NCBI GenBank assembly: GCA_009733575.1 | Contig: ML769400.1 | Span: 365,616 to 429,615, forward strand | DNA: 64,000 nt | Direction: 5' to 3' | From: Gymnopus androsaceus JB14 | Lineage: Eukaryota; Basidiomycota; Agaricomycetes; Agaricales; Omphalotaceae | In this document: positions 21,362 through 32,814 of the stretch, in pieces | How positions within the stretch are numbered: position 1 is the stretch's first letter | Layout: each line of letters starts with the position of its first letter | Notes under the pieces: generated by a model | What the model was told of the DNA's origin: nothing | Databases searched by the model: none | Seen by the model: only the letters and a program-made list of their open reading frames with translations | Translations under genes and position numbers: made by a program

Positions 21362-24300
21362 ATGAGCTTTCGTGGACAGGATCGAGGATGGGCGGGGAGA
21401 GGAGGAGGGGCGGGACGTGGCTATCAAGGCAGAGGCGGGAGAGGAGGAGGCAGTCACGGGCGTGGGGATGGCGGAGGACCACCTAGAAATATAGTCCGGG
21501 TGCAGCGCATACCAGTCACCGTTCAGACAAATTGCTTCGAAATAACCCGGTAAGTGAATCCTTTGCGTTATAGGCGGTCCCTCGACGTTTATGATCTATA
21601 GACTCCCTCAGAAACAATATTATCTTTATGATAGTACGTGTAGGATCTCGGTTCTCTTTTTTATCGGACTAATGACGTGATTCCTTCTAGTTTGTTGAGT
21701 GGTCGTTATGTGTGAATTTCTGCTATCCTACTAAGTTATCTCCTCCTACAGTGCAAGTTCTCCCCCGAGATGAAAAGGTTCGAAGGCCGTCAAGCTATAA
21801 TGCACAAATTGCAAGCTGTCGTCCTTCCAAATGTCTTTAATCCTCGAGCTCTCTATGATGGTAATGCGCTTCTGTATAGCTCTCACGCGCTCAATCTGGA
21901 GTCTGGAGGCTCTGGTACGGTAAGCATCTTTTAAACTTTTTTTTTTTTGAGTCAATACTCAGATTTCCTGTAGTACGATGTTGATCTTTCGGACTCGGGA
22001 AGGCCAGTCGTACGTGGTACACGCGGGGTCTATTCGGTGTATGTAAAACTTACCTCTGGTGACCCAATACGTCCATCGTAAGAGCATAGCACATATTTTT
22101 GCGGAGATCGCCTCACTGTGAGATGATTCATAGCGATCTCGACGCTGTTTTAGCAGGCGGCACTTCCACCCCCAAGAGCATTGTCGCAACGAATCTTCTT
22201 CAATTACTCATTAGGCAAGAGCCCAACCAGTGAGCCTCGTTCTTTCTAAACTTTCAATCACTTATTGATTAACGGGCCCTATTAGGAACTACCCTCACAA
22301 TGCTAGGGCCTACTTCACCGATGTTCAAAAGAAAAGTCTAGGTGAAGGCCTTGAACTTTGGCGGGGATATTTCCAGTACGCCTGGAGTGCAGTTAAATAA
22401 AACGTTCCTCAGCTCGATCTTGTAGGTCTGTTCGACCAAACATTGGTAGGATGCTCATAAATATTGATACAACGATGGCCACTGTGTAAGCTTCTACCTA
22501 GCCACCTAGTTTTCTGACTATTTTCTATTCACCTGCTTGCAGATACAAGAAGGGCCCCCTCATCCAGGTGCTTTTGGAATTCCTTGGGAGCAACGATGTC
22601 CGCGACCTAGATTTACGACCAAACAGCGCCGAGTATCGAAAATTGGAAAAATTCGTGGATAAGCTCAAAATATTTGTGGACACTCCGGGTTCCAAAGGCG
22701 CCATGGGAGTTACTAAAACAATCCGAGGGCTTGCTTCGAATGCAGGAAACTTTTCGTTTCAAGATAAAAAGGGAAAAGATTGGACTGTAGCAGTACGTCG
22801 AGATTTTCGTTGAAGGTCGGATCTCACACTTTTTCTTGAAAAAAAACAGTCTTATCTGCAAACTGCGTACAATATCACTATACGGCACAAGACCATAGTT
22901 GGTATTCGTTTGACCTCACGAAATGCCGACAACCCCTCCATCATTCCTCTTGAGATCTGTCGAGTTAAACCAGGCCAATTTTACAAGCAGAGACTCCCGG
23001 ATCATTTCACAAAGGACGTAGTCGCATTCAGCACCCTCAAACCGGAACATCGACTAGAGACAATCATGGGCAAAGGTTCTGAACGGATGTTACCGTCCCC
23101 GGTGAACTGGAGCTCTCTCTCTAAATGAATGATACACACGGCTTACGTCCAGCTATAGATCAAGGGATTCCTCGACTCTGAGTTCATGAGGGAAGCAATG
23201 ATGCAAGTAGCTCCAGAACCAATTCGTATTCGTGGAGAACTCCTTGCTTTGCCCAAGGTCGTATTCGACAGAAACTCTAACGCCGTAAGCTTGCCGTAGA
23301 TCATCTTCACCGAATCTAATTCTGCTCTACGCAGGATATGAAAAACGGTAGTTGGAATGTAGCAGGGCAAAGATTTATCAGACCAGCCTCCCTTATCGTC
23401 TGGGGTGTCATAAACTTTGCTACTCGTGAAGTCTCTGATAACCTCGCTAGAAAGCTGATGAATGACATGGAAAATTGCTGTAGAACTCAAGGTGAGAGGA
23501 TACTTGGGATTCTAACTCCATTGTCCTCACTTTGTCTTCTCCGACAGGCATGGGTATGTCGATTTCGTGGCATATCTTGCAGCGCATCGGTTTAATTAGG
23601 TTATGCTCTCAGATACCGCTTCCCCACTCTTCTTCATAAAAGGGGCAGACCACGCTCCAGAACAAGTCTGTCGAATTTCTTATTCATAATATTCAATCTT
23701 CTAATAGGCCATTTAGGCTCTTAATACTGCTCAAATTTCTCTCATTGACGCATACGGAAAGCTTGATCCCCAAAGAGTGAAACAACTCCAAGCTAGAAAC
23801 TTGCCTTCTGTCAGACCCATCATCATCGTACTTTTGCCGAAACTTGCTCAAGAACTGAGGCGAAAAATCAAACACTGGTCAGATATCACAACAGGTAGGA
23901 AGGGTTGAGGATCCTTCATTCTAGTACGATGCTAATTCAGTGGGTCCAGGGATTCCAACCCAATGTTTGATGGATGATAAAATCAAGTCGGCAAAAATTC
24001 AGTATTGGGGGAACATTGCGGTAAAGTAAGTGATGATTCTGCTGTCCTACGGAGTTATACAGATGTTATTCCAGACTCAATGCCCGTCTTGGAGGGCGCA
24101 ACTCTCAAGTAGACTCACCAGCAATGACCAAACTCCAGGAGAAAAGAACGATCGTGATGGGTTTGCATCCAAAGTTGCTTCTCTTTCGCTATCCTTTTGA
24201 AACCCCATTTATTAGGCACTGACGTTTCACATCCGGCTGCTAATGTTCAAAAACCTTCAATCGCTTCATTGGTTGCTTCCTACGATGCCCTTGCATCCAG

Positions 24301-25413
24301 ATATATGGCGTTCATGCGAGTACAAATGCCCCGTCTCGAAGTCATTCAGGATCTTTCAGAGATGGTGGCTGATGCTGTCAATAACTTTGGAGAGATGAAT
24401 AAAGCAGCCCCAGACCGGATCATACTCTTCCGAGATGGTATATCTGAAGGCGAGTTTGACACGGTCAGTAGACAAGAGATTTCTGCTATCCGAGGTAAGA
24501 AACCCGTGTTGTCATTGTTGTTCTGTCCCGATAAAGCTCTCTTAGATGGCATCAAGCTTGTATGGAAAAGCCAAGGCTTGAACCCAAATAATATGCCAAA
24601 ATTGAGTTACATTATCGTCGGAAAACGGTCGGTTTCTCAGCTTACTAGAATTCAGGATCTGATTTTTAACACAGACACCATGTCACTTTCTTTCCCGAGT
24701 CCGGAAGGTAAGCTTTCACTAACAGGAAATGGAGGTTTTCCTAAATCCGTGGCTGGTATTAAGCGTCGCTAACGATGGTCGTGGAAATTGCGTCGCTGGT
24801 TTTGTAAATGATATGGAGGACTTCTCCAACCCAATCACGGAGGATTTTTATTTGCAAAGCCACGGAGCCATTCAAGGCAGTGAGTCTTTTGCTTTCGAGC
24901 TTGAGCTCGCCGTCACACATTTTAACCAGCTTCTCGATCGGGTCACTACACTGTGATGCTGGACGAGATATATGACCACAACCTAAAAGAGTTCGCGTGT
25001 TCTTTTTCTTCGTTAGTTTCTCGTTCTCACTTTTATCGTGAAAGCATTCAAGATCTTGCCTTTTCATTATGCCATGTTTATGCGAAAGCAACGAGAAGTG
25101 TCTCCATCCCAGCCCCCGTCTACTGTAAGCCCTTCATTCTTATATCTGAGGTTCGTACTCGATCCTAATAGTTTTGGACCACAGATGCCGATGTATGTTT
25201 TTCGCCCGAAAACAATCATATATGTACTCACTTTCCGCTATACAGATCGCATGCGCTCGCGGTCCTATCCACTTCGAGGAAGATTCGGAGTTAAACCTAG
25301 CATCAGAGACAGCTAGCATTTCCTCTGGACAGCAGTCCTTTGACTTGAGACTTTGGAGCGAGGCTTTCAAACAAGTGAACCAACGTGCTGCTCGCGAGAT
25401 GTATTTCTTGTAA
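21362..25413 (+). CDS. Argonaute (AGO/QDE-2-like) RNA-silencing nuclease
   Basis: Binds small RNAs and guides silencing. ATG at 21362 begins an RGG-rich leader (GQDRGWAGRGGGAGRGYQGR...). Then N domain (CKFSPEMKRFEG; FNPRALYDGNALLYSS), linker 1 (YDVDLSDSGRPVVRG; GEGLELWRGYFQSVRP), PAZ (CRVKPGQFYKQRLPDH; SPIKGFLDSEFM after splicing), MID (FFIKGADHAPEQ; RPIIIVLLPK), and PIWI (GTDVSHPA; EVIQDLSEMV; ILFRDGISEGEF; KRHHVTFFPESG; LCHVYAKATRSVSIPAPVYY then AD). Catalytic set reads Asp-Glu-Asp-Asp, the fungal DEDD form. About 20 exons; an 8-nt exon (25185-25192) holds the last catalytic Asp. The exon 2 to exon 3 join (21633/21752) is one base out of frame with canonical sites, so a base may be extra there. 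Ends at TAA 25413. Confidence 0.94.
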
Positions 25414-25834
25414 TGTAAACTGTTATTTCGCGTTTTGATCTAGTGTACCTGTTGATGTATGAAATCGTATGACTGCTTTTGTCCCCGCGTGGACATCTTC
25501 TGACGAGGAATTATGAACGTAGAAGAGTCGCCTCGAGCCGCGGTTCGAAGCCTAAGTATCCTGAGCCACTTTTGCAAAAGAACAAGCTATGAGTTGAAAT
25601 GTGGCGTAGAGATTATCATTCCTCCTGCGATTCCACATATCACTCGTCTCGTGGTCTCCGCTTAGCTCCCCCTTTCATGTGCACTGTCCCCAGATTTCAC
25701 ATCGTTCATTCCCACATCCCGACCTATCCCGACCAGCAATATTCACTCCAATGGACACGGTAGTTCAATCGTTGGTTCATAGGCTATTAATTTCGTCCTC
25801 AGTCTATTTATGCCATCTGCTAATGACATAGACT

Positions 25835-26308
25835 CTATTTCGGTAAAGGTTTACATTCCATATAAGTTTTCCCGGGCTCGATGGGTAATGCGCAATAGAA
25901 GCCAAGGGACTGTGAAAAAGAGCGAGAGAAAGTTCAAGGAACGTCTGATCATCTAGTGCGGGACATAACTCACCTGCATAGATTCGAACATCTGTTTGGA
26001 ATTCATCTGGAGCTAGATAGGCACCAAGACGCGCGCGTTCAGGGGATTCCATGAATACTCTACGGATGTAGCCTACTCACCGTTATACAGTCGTGATTGT
26101 TGGGGTCATCACTGCGACAGATTTCTGACCTTGGCGCGTCCCGCTCGCTGTCGAATGTGAATTGCCCGTTTGGGGTACGCTGAACGAGGTTTCACGTGCA
26201 TTAGGAGCCAATGAGGACGAATGGGAGTAGAAAACTTGCAGATACAAATTTCTTGAGAGCAGAGCTCGCGTCGTCGCCGTCGTTTGGTTTCGGTTTCGCT
26301 GAGAACAT
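25835..26308 (-). CDS. small four-exon protein of 91 residues, unknown function
   Basis: Not recognised. I found it by splice reconstruction: exons 26308-26246, 26179-26081, 26012-25974 and 25909-25835, introns of 66, 68 and 64 nt, all GT-AG, the first with a CTAAT branch-like word. The product starts MFSAKPKPNDGDDASSALKK, continues through FRTPNGQFTFDSERDAPRS, EICRSDDPNNHDCITLQMNS and KQMFESMQSLGFYCALP, and ends IEPGKTYMECKPLPK followed by TAG. It is charged, has four Cys, and shows no signal peptide or membrane segment. Other frames here have stops unless mis-spliced. It is convergent to Argonaute and lies just downstream of PDX1 on the same strand. Uniform intron lengths and an unbroken frame are the support; no homologue is known to me. 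Confidence 0.6.
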
Positions 26309-26455
26309 TGAGGTGGGGAAGAGAGCGACGTGGTGACGTCACGTAATTGCCGAACTTTTATTCTTCTCTCCGTCCGACGTCACATACTTAACAAAGTAAG
26401 TTAAATAAATACATAAGTACTGCACTATCCAATTTTGGCCGGGTCTTTTCTGCAT

Positions 26456-28197
26456 TCACCATCCGCGCGTCGCAAGACGCCCTCCTGGAAGTTTGTCGTC
26501 TCTGTATGATATCGAGTTGTAAGCAAAGGAGCAACCTTTCACAGAATAGCGTGCTTACATCGTCAGTCCGACCATTGCAGGCCCCAAATTCTCTGAAACC
26601 TTTCAAGAAGTTAGTAGATGTCACACGAAAGAAAATTAGCACCCGAACCTCAGCAAGAACCTTGGGATTGTTGTAATGTGTTACCTAGAAGAAGTTCAGC
26701 AACGATACTGATACTAAAGATGGATGCTTGCCGCTTGAACGATCGCACGAGCACGCTTAGGAGCATCGTCAGACTATGGAACCAGCAACTTATCAGTATC
26801 AAAGGGTACCAAGGATGACTGTTGCACGCACTTTAAAGATACCCGATCCCACAAAAACTTCCAGGAACAAAGTAAGAAGCTGTCCAAGTTTGATGATTAT
26901 TACACACCTCCATCGCATCCGAGTTGCATCATCAATGCAGCATCAGCTATAGGAGAATAAACATCTCGCTGGATATCGCACATTGGCAAAACATACCTGG
27001 CGTAGCAATGCCTCCTGCAGAAGGGAATGAATAGGAAAGGACAGATGAACAGCAACCTACACACACCTGCAGCAAAGTTGACAACCGGGAGGTGTTTCAG
27101 TCTTGCAGTCTCTTTAAGGAGATGAAACGGCGCTTGAATTTCCTTGGCGTAAGTGTATAGTTCTTCCTCATTCATAGCACTAGCTTTTCGGATCTCGCTG
27201 TTCACAGCGCGTTCGTGGCGGACACTTTGAGATTTTGTGTGAGAGTTTCTGTCGCATCCGGCCATTCTGCGCACTTACGCTTCGACCACATTTCCAGTTC
27301 CAGCTTCACCTTTGGTACGGATGAATGCAGCACCTTCTGAGATGCGGCGCAAGGCCTCGCCGAGGTTACGAGCTCCACATACAAAAGGGACTTTGAAGTT
27401 GTGCTTGTTGATGTGGTGCTCCTCATCAGCAGGTGTGAGGACTTCTGATTCATCGATATAGTCGACACCAATCGCTTGCAAGATCTAGAGAAGAAAGAGA
27501 ATCAACTGCGTCCTGATAAGACACATACGCTATACCTGAGCTTCTACGAAATGTCCAATCCGACATTTAGCCATGACTGGAATTGTGACCGCGTCTGATA
27601 GAAGGGCAATCAGGCTATCTATATCAAGGAAGAAGGAAAGCCTCAATACCGACGATTTCCTTGATCATAGCTGGATCACTGAGCACGAACCCATCAGCAA
27701 AGAGTCAAAACATGGTATATGCAATCTAACCTCATTCTGGCAACGCCGCCATCCCTTTGAGCACGAACCCATCAACAAAAAGTCAAGTATGGTATATCAT
27801 AATCCACACTAACCTCCGAATATCGGAAGGAACTCTCTCGAGAGCCATAACCGCACATGCACCAGCTTCTTCGGCAATACGCGCCTGGTCAGCGTCTATC
27901 ACGTCCATTATAACCCCTCCCAGTTGATTTTCGCGGAAAAAAATAAGTATTCGAGCATGGTGAAAGGTATGGCGTTATCCACCTTGAGCATCTGTGCAAG
28001 TCCAGATTTTACCTGTAAGAATGTCAGATCTGTCTCGAAAGAACGTAGTATTCATCACGTACGCCAAAGGTTCCGAGACTGGAATTTGCTGAGCCATCTC
28101 CCTTAGACCTGGAAGGGGCAACTGAAGGGGTGACCGAAGCATCTCCTGCATTGGGGACGACTCGAACAGGAGTTGAGGTGGAATTGGGACTCGTCAT
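26456..28197 (-). CDS. PDX1: pyridoxal 5'-phosphate synthase, PDX1/SNZ subunit
   Basis: Makes PLP from ribose 5-phosphate, glyceraldehyde 3-phosphate and glutamine-derived ammonia. ATG 28197 opens a Ser/Pro-rich leader ([19 protein letters not shown]). Family blocks: [126 protein letters not shown] and the end [19 protein letters not shown] at 26456. About 12 exons. Odd points: two neighbouring introns (27755-27813 and 27679-27730) are near copies of each other; one intron is GC-AG (donor GCAAGC near 26735); and the join LK|GGVIMDV is one base off with canonical sites. The glutaminase partner (PDX2/SNO) is not in the window. Confidence 0.95.
27679..27730 (-). repeat. PDX1 intron B, near copy of the preceding intron
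   Basis: 52-nt intron (GTTAGATTGC...GTGCTCAG). From ATATACCAT to GATGGGTTCGTGCTCA it matches the intron at 27755-27813 with only a few differences. The two are separated by a 24-nt exon (27731-27754). Confidence 0.85.
27755..27813 (-). repeat. PDX1 intron A, near copy of the following intron
   Basis: 59-nt intron (GTTAGTGTGG...GTGCTCAAAG). Shares ATATACCAT, TTGACT.TTTG.TGATGG and GGTTCGTGCTCA with intron B. Both start GTTAG and both follow exon ends in GAG. Confidence 0.85.
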
Positions 28198-28899
28198 GAT
28201 GAGAGAAGAGAAGATAGTGACTCGATTCTGCTATTTTGAAAAAAATCTTATCGATCGCGTGGTGAGTCAAGTCACGTTATGACGCATCTTCCGGAGGAAA
28301 TCGAGCTTGAAGTTAAACTGCTGTGGACTCTGGAGTCTAGAGGCAATCCTCTTGTGCATTAATTACCAAAGTAGCGCAATTCGTTATCACTACAGCACCG
28401 ATCTCGGCCACTCAATATAGTAGCCATGGAGTCCGTCAATGTCGACAAGAGTACTTAACGTTCGTGACTCAACTCAAGGCCGCTTGTCACCGCAAGCACT
28501 GCGGTAAGCTCTGAGGCCTCGGTGGTCAGAATTATCCATAGTCAAACTGACATAGCAATCCTTTCCATCAAGTTGAGATCAAATTTTGAGCACTGTTCTA
28601 TCATGTTGTTACGAACGAATCTTCACGCGCGAATCCATTCTGTTCATGCATGAACTGACAACAAACGACATCCCATTCAGACACGACGTCTGGATGAGCA
28701 TCGCTCGGTAGCATCCATCATGATCCACAGCTGGTCAGGTTGGGTCACCATACACGCAGGGAAAGATATGCACATACGTATTTCATATGGCAAAACGCTT
28801 TGGGGTCCAAAATATCTACAGGAGACCATCGTTATAACATGACACGCCGAATAATCATGGTGGCCCCGCTTCGGCGGGAAGCAATCTGAATAAGTTCGT
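28198..28899. other. PDX1 upstream region and IMG2 3' flank
   Basis: About 700 bases without a supported gene. Open frame 28677-28952 (minus) is a shifted reading over the end of IMG2. Confidence 0.5.
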
Positions 28900-29324
28900 T
28901 CAGAAGCCCTTTTGCAGCAGCCAGTCCACGACATTGTGCTTCCATCGACCACCCTGGATTATCAGATGCTTTGAGCGATTAATGCTAATTTTGAGCTTGG
29001 AAGCTTCTGGCGAGCCAGAGGGAAACAAACTGGTGGACATCTCTTGTGCAAGCGCCTTTCAAAAAAGAAAATTGGTCGGCTCCAACACGTGTGAAAGAGC
29101 TTTGGTAAACTTACTTGTACGTCTCCGTCTATGTTGCGAACAAGAAGCAGAAAACGCGTGCCATTATTCCTGATGTCCGTGTAGACAGGCAAACTCCCCT
29201 TGGAGTTCCTTGGGATGTAATACGGGTAGTGGGCCGCGGTTCGTTGGGTGAGAGAAGACAGAGAGCGTGTGGCATGGCATGGCAGCCTTCGTGGCAGACC
29301 GAAGGACTTGAGACGAAAAAGCAT
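28900..29324 (-). CDS. IMG2: mitochondrial ribosomal protein mL49 (Img2)
   Basis: Mitoribosome large-subunit protein required for mtDNA maintenance in yeast. Two exons, 29324-29115 and 29055-28900, with a GT-AG intron. The start MLFRLKSFGLPRRLPCHATR looks like a mitochondrial targeting peptide; then PYYIPRNSKGSLPVYTDIRN, NGTRFLLLVRNIDGDVQ, and after the intron ALAQEMSTSLFPSGSPEASK, LKISINRSKHLIIQGGRWKH and NVVDWLLQKGF, TGA. About 121 residues, normal for the family. The residues (N)LPVY and the C-terminal G.....V..WL...GF are the family hallmarks. Confidence 0.9.
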
Positions 29325-29991
29325 ACTATAAAAAGCAGCTGGGGTAACGGGTTAGAATTATGCGTGTGTGATCTATGTAGAAAAAAAAACCGGAGATATG
29401 ATAATTTTACAGCAGTGTGGAACTGCGGGCAGTGGCATTATCAGGGCCTAAAGGATATCTATCATACTGACCTGCAAAAACAGTTGAAACGGATGGTTGA
29501 TGGAGAAGAGTTGCGTGGAAAAATTACAAATTTATTCTCGTTTAGAAGCTTCCATGCCATCAAGTGGCTCATACTTTGGAAAAAAAAAACTCTTAGGAAC
29601 TCTTGGGAACTGTACAGAATTGCTGTACCAAAAAATCCCAAAACCGAACAGCTGGCTGAAGGAATACACCGGCCACCGCAGTTGCCAACTTCATGTTTGA
29701 ATTGCGCAGGTTTATGCTGTTGATCAGAGAAATGTATGGGAACACGGTCGGTTAACATGGCGTTGTTCTGAGGAGCTGCACCCGATACATTTGCTAATTT
29801 TGTGCGGCATGGGTAATTTATTGGATTCCAAGATCTGTGTTACGTATCACCAGGGCGCCCTAGCACTCATACTCCGTTTACGGCCCATCGGAGTCTGTTC
29901 TGTCACTCTGTCTCACTCCATTCCAATATAAGGTCGACATGCTTCCCGTTGGCCTTTTGTTCCTTTTCCCCCAGTCTTCGACTTGCCCCCC
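29325..29991. other. divergent intergenic region between IMG2 and the next plus-strand gene
   Basis: Presumed shared promoter region. A 202-codon open frame here (29115-29723, plus) overlaps IMG2 antisense and shows no family similarity; I do not call it. Confidence 0.45.
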
Positions 29992-30645
29992 ATGTCTTTT
30001 GTCGATTATTATCCTTCACTTGCTCATCTCTCTCTAGGTGAACTCGAGTCTTCCAGCAGGCGCTGGTCACATCCTTCCTCTAGTTCTCGCCTTCTTCCTC
30101 TGCGATGGTCTGTTCCTGCGTGGCAGTCTTATCCTACTGCTCCTTCGTATCCTGCATATTCAGGGTTCGCTCCCAATTTGAGCTATCATATTCCACCATA
30201 TTTACCTGAACTAGAATGTAAGTTAGTTGGACGCCTATCTTTTGCCAGTTGGTCTAACCCCATATTCGTAGTCCCTTCTTCTCCCTCGGAGAACGGGTCT
30301 TCAGTCTCATCAGACCTGTCCTTTACACCTCCCCCTCAGCCGCAGTCTCTTCACGTCATCTGCAATGCGCCTCTCATTGCTCCGAAGCCATTACCATATC
30401 ATTCACCCACCTTTCTAAAATTTGAACTTCTTCCCGATCTGGATGAAGATCTATCGCATCCGCCTTACACACAAAGACCCTCGAAACGGAAAAGAGAAGA
30501 CAGCGATGAATCCGCTGACTTGATTCTGCGCAAGAGGCGTGCATCGGGTGTCCCATCCGCCTTGCCTCCTCGTCCGCCAAGCGTGTCTTCGCGTCACCGC
30601 AAGCCCACGTCTGTCAGACGTAATGTTTATCCACATCGAGCCTAG
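29992..30645 (+). CDS. hypothetical Pro/Ser-rich basic protein with nuclear-localisation-like motifs
   Basis: Not recognised. ATG at 29992 (MSFVDYYPSLAHLSLGELES) to TAG 30645, 217 codons if unspliced. The sequence is low in complexity, rich in Pro and Ser, and its C-terminal third has two basic clusters (RPSKRKRED and LRKRRASG), suggesting a nuclear protein. A stretch at 30218-30271 looks like an intron (GTAAGT...CTAAC...GTAG, 54 nt, a multiple of three and without stops), so spliced and unspliced products would differ by exactly 18 residues. Expression unknown. Confidence 0.55.
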   Translation: MSFVDYYPSLAHLSLGELESSSRRWSHPSSSSRLLPLRWSVPAWQSYPTAPSYPAYSGFAPNLSYHIPPYLPELECKLVGRLSFASWSNPIFVVPSSPSENGSSVSSDLSFTPPPQPQSLHVICNAPLIAPKPLPYHSPTFLKFELLPDLDEDLSHPPYTQRPSKRKREDSDESADLILRKRRASGVPSALPPRPPSVSSRHRKPTSVRRNVYPHRA

Positions 30646-31615
30646 AAATAACAAAGCTCTCTTTTCCTGATTCCAAAGATTTTTCCAGCTGCCATTTCCA
30701 CTGCTATCGGGTATGTTTCCCTCCTTTCTGCCACTGAACCCAGAGTCTCATAAGCTTTGTACCTTTCCAGATCGCACGTAGCCCGCGCCTAACCGCGTTT
30801 GCGCTTTCAACACCTCGATCGCTAAACTGCGACAACTAGGAGGGTGATCGCAATGTAAATACTTTTTTCGGACCTAAGTCACATCCTCATTCTTCTGCGA
30901 CGGTCATCTGGACCTTGCCGAGAGCTCTATCCTTATCATGGCTCCAAGCTTTCCCCTTTTTGCATGCATTTGTATCAATATATCGCAACCCACACATACA
31001 GCACGTATTCATTCTAGATTGCATTGACCCTTTATGGGTTCGACAGTAATATCATAAGTACACTACTGGAAACTTGAAACAATTCAATGGACATATAGAC
31101 ATACATCAGAATCTTGATGAGCTAAGTAGTATCATGATTTCTGCTGTTTTCCATTCGTATGCGGATTTGCTACAGCTACATTCTTATTGTCTATATAGTA
31201 TCAAGCGACCGTTACTCTGCTCGGGTGTAGCGGATGCTTACTGCTGTTCTCGAAGCTACGTATCATTGAACGGTAGGGAAGGCTCTGCTCCAAACGCTTG
31301 GAATGTGCTCCAAGACATGAATCAACCGTCCTATCCGTGCCCGTACATCCGAAGTTTATCTATTCGGGCATACATTTGTTCCAACGGCCTTACTTCGCGC
31401 CCACTTTGACTGTCGAGCGGCGTTTTAAGCTGTTACAACCTCCGTACGCATATGCGGAGCACAACAAGATTAAATGAATCATGATCCTGATACAAACCGC
31501 TTTCATTCGATTTTGAGGGAACAAGGCACTGGTACAATCCTTCGCATGCTAACGGTACTCAAACGTTTTGTCTAAACGATACTGTACGCATGTAGGCTCA
31601 AGGGATTGACTCGTT
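30646..31615. other. intergenic
   Basis: Nearly 1 kb with no supported gene; 3' flank of 29992-30645 and open frames without similarity (31074-31409). Confidence 0.45.
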
Positions 31616-31901
31616 TCATGATGACAGTAATAATCCGGCCTTGGGCAAAAAAACTACTTGAAAATCGGGAAATTCGGATAAAAGCATTGGAATTGTACGA
31701 CTCACCGGAGTTGAGATATTTGTTTGAGGCTAGGCAGGAAGCATGAAAGTGCGATGTATAGCCGGATGCGCAAGGTTGAGCTATGTATTGCCAGCCTACA
31801 TAATCATTTGAAACGAGAAGCAATGTTTCTGGTGTCACTGGGCGGGGGAGTTCGGTGATGTAGTTGAATGAAAGAACGTTCCTCCCTGATTGATGTTCCA
31901 T
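31616..31901 (-). CDS. possible 49-residue three-exon protein, unknown
   Basis: Not recognised. Exons 31901-31800, 31729-31706 and 31639-31616 with GT-AG introns of 70 and 66 nt give MEHQSGRNVLSFNYITELPR..., PQTNISTP and a hydrophobic end AGLLLSS, TGA. The first exon has coding-like composition (PRPVTPETLLLVSNDY). Without comparison or transcripts this is only a plausible model. Confidence 0.35.
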
Positions 31902-32814
31902 GCTGAGATATCACCTATCACCATCGAAAAACAGGCCTCGGGAGGGCCGCATTCGCGTAGGGCGGGCGGAGGCGGAACGAGATAAAACGATATCTTGCGC
32001 CATATCGGCATCAAATTTTCTTCAGCATTCAGGTAACGTTCAGGGAAAAAAAAAAAGAAGAGAAGGGAAAACTAAGAAGCACCAGTACCTAGCTCTAATA
32101 ATTAGCTCTAGCTCTGGACTGAAGTTTGAACGCTGTTCCATGGTACTAATCAGTTCATGTCATTGAGTTGCCAGACTCGTATCATTGCGAGGAATTCGAA
32201 GGAATTGCGTTACACCTAATACACGTCCCTAGACGGAGATGGAGCTTCCAAGCCTTGTAGCCGTACGCATGTGTCAGGATTCTCTTCAGTTGCTCGGTTG
32301 AGAACCCGTGATAAGGCCACTGAGTTGCGGTATGGAGGTTCATATATGCTACTTAACTGCATGTAGATGATTCGGAAGCCCAAGCCGAGTTGATTATTTC
32401 AAGAAGAGTAGAGCCTATACTAGTACTCGTATGAACTCCATCATCCATGAAACCGAATGCGTCGACAAATTATTTATTGAGTGGAGGAGCAAGGCTGCAA
32501 GGGGGAGCAACGATAGCAAGCAAGCGATGACATTAATTGTTTCCACTACTACGTGTCCAGGGTTGCTGAGCACATGAACCTGGTTGAATATGAAGTTCGA
32601 ACTGAAACTCATTGGAATAAGGAGGAGAGAGTTACTCCTCGAACATAGGGCTTGGAAGCCTGCGGATGTTATGAGGATCCCGACGGGAAAGCATCGAAGA
32701 AGATTCTTAGCAGATCTCTTTGGGGAGTCTCCAGAGCCAGTGCTGAGCATACTTATTGAAACACATAACTTCCTATACGCCGGAGGAAGGGAGCCACAAC
32801 CATTATCTCATTCA
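31902..32814. other. intergenic
   Basis: No supported gene. Contains an A-rich run near 32045. Frames at 32415-32750 (minus) and 32584-32850 (plus) overlap each other and lack recognisable motifs. Confidence 0.4.

Noticed and set aside
29115..29723. 202-codon plus-strand open frame
   Set aside because: Overlaps IMG2 antisense, has no family similarity, and its composition is not protein-like.
29983..29991. Start of the hypothetical gene at 29983
   Set aside because: That codon is TTG; the first ATG is at 29992.
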